From NCBI RefSeq assembly GCF_003031405.1, contig NZ_CP020469.1, positions 1,116,001-1,180,000 on the forward strand: a DNA stretch of 64,000 bases, in the 5' to 3' direction. This DNA is from Halomonas sp. 'Soap Lake #6'. Its GTDB lineage: Bacteria > Pseudomonadota > Gammaproteobacteria > Pseudomonadales > Halomonadaceae. Within the stretch, counting starts at the first letter, position 1. Each line of letters starts with the position of its first letter. Positions 59,069 to 64,000 of this stretch are shown piece by piece. The translations under genes were made by a program, and so were the position numbers. The notes under the pieces were generated by a model that saw only the letters and a program-made list of their open reading frames with translations, did not search any database and was not told the origin of the DNA.

Positions 59069-59668
59069 TTAGAAATCAATACCACGGCGCGCTTGTAGAC
59101 CATTATTGAAGGCGTGGCGTACTTCCTGCATTTCAGTCACAGTATCTGCCATTGCCACCAGCTCGCGGTGGGCGTTGCGGCCTGTGATAATCACGGTTTG
59201 CTCATGTGGCCGGTTAATCAGTGCTTGTTTTACGGTAGCGATGTCCAGGTAGCCAAATTTAAGCATATAGGTGATTTCATCAAGCACAACTAGGTAAGTG
59301 TCGGGGTCCGCAAGCATTTTCTCGGCCTCTCGCCATACTTCCAGGCATGCCACTGTGTCTGCCTCGCGATTCTGGGTATCCCAGGTAAAGCCTGTGGCCA
59401 TAATCGCCACACTAAGGTTGGGGTCCTCTTCCAGCCGGTTGCGTTCGCCGCACTCCCACAGCCCTTTGATAAACTGCACGACGCCTACTTTATAGCCATA
59501 GCCCAGTGAACGTGTGACGGTGCCCCAGGCGGCGGTGGTTTTACCTTTTCCATTGCCTGTATTGACGAGTAATAGCCCACGCTGCTCTGTAGCATTAGCC
59601 ACTTTTTCATCTACTCTTGCTTTCAGCTTTTCCATTGACGCCTTATGGCGTGAATCACGATCACTCAT
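59069..59668 (-). CDS. cobO: cob(I)yrinic acid a,c-diamide adenosyltransferase
   Basis: A 199-residue CobA/CobO-type enzyme that adenosylates corrinoids using ATP. The reversed-order P-loop GNGKGKTT is at 38-45, followed by VGVVQFIKGLWECGER, and LVVLDEITYMLKFGYLD with VIITGRNAHREL. It stands alone on the minus strand between purA and yajQ; no other cobalamin genes are near. QueG in this window needs a cobalamin cofactor, but that link is only thematic. Confidence 0.93.
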   Translation of the reverse strand: MSDRDSRHKASMEKLKARVDEKVANATEQRGLLLVNTGNGKGKTTAAWGTVTRSLGYGYKVGVVQFIKGLWECGERNRLEEDPNLSVAIMATGFTWDTQNREADTVACLEVWREAEKMLADPDTYLVVLDEITYMLKFGYLDIATVKQALINRPHEQTVIITGRNAHRELVAMADTVTEMQEVRHAFNNGLQARRGIDF

Positions 59669-59879
59669 TGTCTCTCTCCATCAGGCGGTTGGTTTGCATA
59701 GTGGCGGTAGGTTACGTCATCTTTTTGAAATTTAACATTGCCTGGAATAATGCTTGTATAACTTTTGTGCTGATGTGAGTTGTAAGTGCAAAGTAATGTG
59801 CAGCTTTTGGCAAGAGAATTGGCCGGTTGGGGGTAAGCTGCTCTAGAATGGGGGGTCATGTCTTGTCAGGAACTACTCC

Positions 59880-60365
59880 ATGCCCTCATTTGATATTGTG
59901 TCAGAGTTTGATCAGCACGAAGCATCCAATGCTGTCGATCAAGCAAATCGCGAAGTCCAATCCCGTTTTGATTTTAAAGGTGTCGACGCCAGTTTTGCCT
60001 TGGAAGGGGACAAAGTTCAGCTAGAAGCCGAAGTGGATTTTCAGCTTAAACAAATGCTAGACGTGCTGCGTAATCGCTTAATAGCACGCGGTATCGATGC
60101 CCGCTGTATGGATATTAAAGATGCGCTGCTATCGGGAGTTAAGGCCCGCCAGGAAGTGCTGCTTAAGCAGGGCCTTGATCCGGCAGAAGCCAAGGATATT
60201 GTTAAGCGTATCAAGGGCAGCAAGCTAAAAGTACAGGCTCAGATCCAGGGTGAGAAAGTACGCGTTACGGGCAAAAAACGCGATGATTTGCAGGGCGTGA
60301 TGGCGCTGCTGCGGGGTGAAGAAGGTCCTGAGCTGCCGCTGCAATTTGATAACTTCCGCGACTAA
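59880..60365 (+). CDS. yajQ: YajQ family nucleotide-binding protein
   Basis: A 161-residue protein with two ferredoxin-like halves matching Yaj[30 protein letters not shown] and the C-terminal [19 protein letters not shown]. Family members bind nucleotides, in some species cyclic di-GMP. The upstream 210 nt back to cobO holds both divergent promoters. pepN follows after 78 nt. Confidence 0.93.
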   Translation: MPSFDIVSEFDQHEASNAVDQANREVQSRFDFKGVDASFALEGDKVQLEAEVDFQLKQMLDVLRNRLIARGIDARCMDIKDALLSGVKARQEVLLKQGLDPAEAKDIVKRIKGSKLKVQAQIQGEKVRVTGKKRDDLQGVMALLRGEEGPELPLQFDNFRD

Positions 60366-60443
60366 CTCACGCACCCCGTTGATGCGATGGCGCCGTGTTC
60401 GGCGCTATCCTTTCTTTAAAACAGCTTACAGGAGTCACGTACC

Positions 60444-63074
60444 ATGTCTGATCCGCAGCCGGTTTATTTAAGCGACTATCAGCCGCCCAACTATCAGGTT
60501 ACCCATACCGAGCTGACGTTTGATCTTGACCCTGCCGCGACTCGCGTTAAAGCGCGACTGATGATTGAGCGTCACTCCGAGGCCAGTGATGCTGCTCCAC
60601 TGGTACTTAATGGCGAGCATCTGACGTTGCTTAAGCTAGCCCTGGATGGCAACCCCCTCACTGAAACAGATTACCGGCTTAATGATGAAACACTGCGAAT
60701 CGAAGACGTGCCCGCAGCGTTTATTTTAGAGAGTGAGGTGGAAATTGCCCCTAGTAGTAATACAGCGCTTGAAGGGCTCTACCAATCTAATGGTATGTAC
60801 TGCACTCAGTGCGAAGCTGAAGGTTTTCGGCGGATTACCTATTATCCTGATCGCCCCGATGTCATGGCGACTTTCAAGGTTACCGTAATTGGTAATGCCA
60901 CTAGTGAGCCAGTGCTGCTAGCTAACGGCAACCCGGTTGATCAGGGAGCGTTAGAAAATGGGCGTCACTTTGTTACTTGGGAAGATCCACACCCCAAGCC
61001 TTGCTACTTATTTGCTCTGGTCGCTGGTGACTTGCATAAGGTTGAGGATCACTTTACTACCATGAGCGGCCGTCAGGTGGCGCTGCAACTGTGGGTGGAG
61101 CAGGAGAACCTAGACAAAACTGAGCATGCCATGGCCTCACTTAAGCGCGCTATGGTTTGGGACGAGCAGACTTATGGCCGTGAGTACGATCTAGACCTGT
61201 TTATGATTGTGGCAGTGAATGACTTCAACATGGGGGCGATGGAGAACAAAGGGCTTAATATCTTTAACTCTGCGGCTGTGCTCACTCACTCCAATACTGC
61301 TACAGATGCTGCTTTTCAGAATGTCGAGGGGATTGTTGCCCACGAGTATTTTCATAACTGGTCAGGTAATCGGGTAACGTGCCGCGACTGGTTCCAGCTA
61401 TCGCTTAAAGAAGGTTTTACGGTTTTTCGCGACCAGTGCTTCTCAGCTGATACCAATTCAGCACCGGTTAAGCGTATTCAAGATGTTTCGTTTTTCCGTA
61501 CTGCGCAATTTGCCGAGGACGCTGGGCCAACAGCGCATCCCATTCGGCCCGATCACTTTATTGAAATTACTAATTTCTACACCCTGACTATTTATGAAAA
61601 GGGTGCAGAAGTCGTTCGAATGTTACGTAATCTGCTGGGCTGGGAAGATTTTCGTCGGGGCTCTGACCTTTATTTCGAGCGTTTTGATGGTCAGGCGGTC
61701 ACCATTGAAGACTTTGTGGGCTGTATGGCAGAAGTATCGGGTGCCGACCTGGAGCAATTCATGCGTTGGTACTCCCAGGCAGGTACGCCTGAGATTGATG
61801 CCCGTGGCGAGTATGACTATGCCCACGCTGAATACCATCTAACGTTGCGTCAGCGTACACCTGCGACTCCAGGCCAGCCGGATAAGTTGCCACTACATAT
61901 TCCCGTGCGTATGGGCTTGGTGGGCACAAAGTCAGGAAAAGATTTACCCCTAACGGTGAATGGTGAAGCGTTAGGTAAAGACGCGGTTATCCACCTACGG
62001 GAATATGAGCAAACTTTTGTGTTTACTGATGTGGCTGAAGCGCCAGTACCTTCCCTGTTGCGCGATTTTTCGGCACCCGTGAAGCTGCATTTTCCTTACT
62101 CCCGTGAAGATTTAGCGTTTCTCCTTACCCATGACAGCGATGGCTTTAACCGCTGGGATGCAGGACAACGTCTTGCCATGCTGGCGTTGGACGATTTAAT
62201 CGCTGCCCACCGCAACGGTGTGGAGAAGGTGGTTGACAGTCGTGTGGTGGAGGCGTTTAGAACGCTGTTAACCGGCCAAGTAAGCGACAAAGCCGTGTTG
62301 GCTGAAATGCTGACCTTGCCCTCTGAGGCATACATTGCTGAGCAGCAGCCCATCATTGATGTTGATGCGATTCATGCTGCCCGAGAGTTTGTACGCCAAT
62401 CGCTGGCGATGGCGCTCCGCGATGAGTTTATTGCTATCTACAATGACAATGTTAGTGATGAGCCCTACGCACCTACGCCCGAACAAATTGCTCAGCGCAG
62501 TCTGAAAAACGTAGCGCTTGCGTATTTGATGTCGATTGAAGATGAGCAGGGGCTAGCGCTATGTGAAGCGCAATTTGCTGCAGATCATAATATGACCGAT
62601 GTGCGCCACGCATTGACTCTGTTAGTGCATAGTGATCGTGATGATCTCGCTTCACCGGCGCTTAAAGCGTTTGGGCAAAAGTGGGCACACGACCCGCTCG
62701 TGATGGATCAGTGGTTTACTATTCAGGTAACGCGCCCTCAGCCAGACGTGCTGGAGCGCGTCGAGTACCTCATGCAGCATCCGGCGTTTTCAATTAAAAA
62801 CCCCAATAAGGTGCGCGCGCTGGTCGGTGCATTTGCCCAGAACAGAGTGAATTTCCACCGTTTGGATGGCAAAGGCTATGCCTTGCTGGCTGATGTGGTA
62901 ATTGAGCTCAATCGTCTTAACCCTGAAATAGCTGCACGGCTGATAACCCCCTTAACTCGCTGGCAACGCTTTGATGAAGAGCGCCAGCAACTGATGCGTG
63001 AGCAGCTTGAGCGAATTAAGCGAGAGCCACTATCATCGAATGTTTTTGAGGTGGTCGAGAAAGCGCTGGCCTAA
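60444..63074 (+). CDS. pepN: aminopeptidase N
   Basis: An 876-residue M1 zinc aminopeptidase. The substrate-recognition GAMEN is at 264-268, the zinc motif HEYFHNW at 300-306 with third ligand E323 in LKEGFTVFRD. TYYPDRPDVMATF and the C-terminal helical DUF3458-type domains match the gammaproteobacterial PepN. CAGGAGTCAC precedes the ATG. It is cytoplasmic, with no signal peptide. Confidence 0.96.
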   Translation: MSDPQPVYLSDYQPPNYQVTHTELTFDLDPAATRVKARLMIERHSEASDAAPLVLNGEHLTLLKLALDGNPLTETDYRLNDETLRIEDVPAAFILESEVEIAPSSNTALEGLYQSNGMYCTQCEAEGFRRITYYPDRPDVMATFKVTVIGNATSEPVLLANGNPVDQGALENGRHFVTWEDPHPKPCYLFALVAGDLHKVEDHFTTMSGRQVALQLWVEQENLDKTEHAMASLKRAMVWDEQTYGREYDLDLFMIVAVNDFNMGAMENKGLNIFNSAAVLTHSNTATDAAFQNVEGIVAHEYFHNWSGNRVTCRDWFQLSLKEGFTVFRDQCFSADTNSAPVKRIQDVSFFRTAQFAEDAGPTAHPIRPDHFIEITNFYTLTIYEKGAEVVRMLRNLLGWEDFRRGSDLYFERFDGQAVTIEDFVGCMAEVSGADLEQFMRWYSQAGTPEIDARGEYDYAHAEYHLTLRQRTPATPGQPDKLPLHIPVRMGLVGTKSGKDLPLTVNGEALGKDAVIHLREYEQTFVFTDVAEAPVPSLLRDFSAPVKLHFPYSREDLAFLLTHDSDGFNRWDAGQRLAMLALDDLIAAHRNGVEKVVDSRVVEAFRTLLTGQVSDKAVLAEMLTLPSEAYIAEQQPIIDVDAIHAAREFVRQSLAMALRDEFIAIYNDNVSDEPYAPTPEQIAQRSLKNVALAYLMSIEDEQGLALCEAQFAADHNMTDVRHALTLLVHSDRDDLASPALKAFGQKWAHDPLVMDQWFTIQVTRPQPDVLERVEYLMQHPAFSIKNPNKVRALVGAFAQNRVNFHRLDGKGYALLADVVIELNRLNPEIAARLITPLTRWQRFDEERQQLMREQLERIKREPLSSNVFEVVEKALA

Positions 63075-63112
63075 TAGGTGCTGGCGGATTAACCATGGAA
63101 AGGAAGATCTCG

Positions 63113-64000
63113 GTGAAAGAGACACAGCAGCGTTGCTTGCTTATTATTAATGGTAAGTCGGCCGGTAATCCGGCGCTTCGCGAAGCCGTCGAAGAGCAGA
63201 GAAAGGCAGGACAGCATATTACTGTCCGTTCCACCTGGGAAGGTGGAGACGCTGCTGAGTTTGCCGCCCAGGCGGCTGACATGGGCGTAACACGCGTGAT
63301 TGCCTGTGGTGGCGATGGCACGGTTAACGAAGTGGTGAATGGGCTGATGCGGCTAGCCCATGACCAGCGTCCGGCACTTGGCATTGTGCCTCTTGGCAGT
63401 GCCAATGATTTTGCTACGTCTGTGGGGCTGCCGTTAGAACCAGGATCTGCCTTGGCCGCTGCTATGTCGCTCTCGGCATCGCCTATTGATGTTGTGCGCG
63501 TGACAGCAGGCACTGGGGATAAGCGTTCGACCAGCTACTACGTGAATATGACGACAGGGGGCTTTGGGGCGGAAATAACATCTTCCACGCCTAAAACGTT
63601 AAAACGCATGCTGGGTGGGGGGGCTTACTCACTGATGGGAGCCTTAAAGGCATGGCGGCATCGCAGCTATCGTGGCACCCTCAAGTGGGAAAATGAGGAG
63701 CGCAGTGCCTCGTTACTGCTGCTCGCGTTGGGCAATGGGCGACAGTCAGGCGGGGGGCAGGTATTGGCACCTAGAGCCAGGCTTGATGATGGCCGTCTTG
63801 ATATATTGGTGGTTAAGGACTTCTCTTCCGTATTAGAGCTGCCGACATTAATGAGCGAGCTACAGCAGTTTCCTGCTGAAGGGCGGTATGTAAGCTATTT
63901 TACGGCTAGCCAACTGACCGTTACTACCCAACAAGATGATCCACCTTGGCCGTTAACACTGGATGGGGAGGCGCGGCATTATGACCAATTCTGTGTCGAG
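63113..64000 (+). CDS. yegS: YegS-type lipid kinase, 3' end beyond the window
   Basis: 296 residues are visible with no stop before 64000; E. coli YegS has 299, so almost the whole gene is present. It belongs to the diacylglycerol/sphingosine kinase superfamily and should phosphorylate a lipid such as phosphatidylglycerol or diacylglycerol. The nucleotide motif GGDGT is at 66-70, with PLGSANDFATSVGLP and NMTTGGFGAEITSSTPK following. The GTG at 63113, after AAAGGAAG, gives exactly the eight residues before LLIINGKS seen in E. coli; an in-frame ATG at 63095 is the alternative. Confidence 0.9.
   Translation, partial: MKETQQRCLLIINGKSAGNPALREAVEEQRKAGQHITVRSTWEGGDAAEFAAQAADMGVTRVIACGGDGTVNEVVNGLMRLAHDQRPALGIVPLGSANDFATSVGLPLEPGSALAAAMSLSASPIDVVRVTAGTGDKRSTSYYVNMTTGGFGAEITSSTPKTLKRMLGGGAYSLMGALKAWRHRSYRGTLKWENEERSASLLLLALGNGRQSGGGQVLAPRARLDDGRLDILVVKDFSSVLELPTLMSELQQFPAEGRYVSYFTASQLTVTTQQDDPPWPLTLDGEARHYDQFCVE

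Overview
The window reads as chromosomal DNA of a marine or halophilic gammaproteobacterium, most likely Halomonas or a close relative. This is an inference from protein similarity, gene order, TRAP transport, a bacterial sodium channel and moderate-to-high GC; no rRNA is present to confirm it. Coding density is high. I recognise 58 protein genes, two of them cut by the window edges, plus one candidate small upstream ORF. I see no rRNA, tRNA, CRISPR array, insertion sequence or prophage.

Layout. 1-6 kb: a sugar-acid catabolic unit (end of a fumarylacetoacetase-family gene, an L-galactonate-5-dehydrogenase-like gene, altronate dehydratase and a DctPQM TRAP transporter). 6-10.4 kb: a SIMPL protein, greB, a TPR protein, then nudF-yqiB-cpdA. 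10.6-16 kb: sulfate activation (cysDN), a homocysteine S-methyltransferase and an orphan Tat-exported solute-binding protein. 16-20.6 kb: a tungstate-type ABC transporter in the order B-C-A, an App1-type phosphatase preceded by a coupled small ORF, and a membrane zinc peptidase. 20.6-23.8 kb: a GC-richer iron-complex ABC transporter that looks acquired. 23.8-32.7 kb: cmoAB, pgi, parE-parC and serB. 32.8-37.6 kb: a lipoprotein, a NaChBac-type voltage-gated sodium channel, leuA and an unknown membrane protein. 37.7-58.9 kb: a long conserved block close to the E. coli epmB/efp ... purA region: epmB, efp, epmA, psd, a rhodanese, rsgA, orn, queG, nnrDE, tsaE, amiC, mutL, miaA, hfq, hflX, hflK, hflC, hisZ and purA. 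59-64 kb: cobO, yajQ, pepN and a nearly complete yegS-type lipid kinase.

How the genes work together. The first operon imports and dehydrates a hexonate. epmB, efp and epmA form a complete EF-P lysylation set. tsaE, miaA, queG and cmoAB all serve tRNA modification. rsgA, orn, hfq and hflX form an RNA/ribosome-maintenance cluster next to the HflKC membrane complex.

The most unusual structure is not a gene. Many intergenic regions, typically directly after a stop codon and often just before a terminator, contain short degenerate tandem repeats with units of 11-22 nt. Each site has its own unrelated unit sequence. The largest is a 15-copy array of a 15-nt unit filling the space between rsgA and the rhodanese gene. 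Related in-frame 15-nt repeats occur inside three coding sequences.
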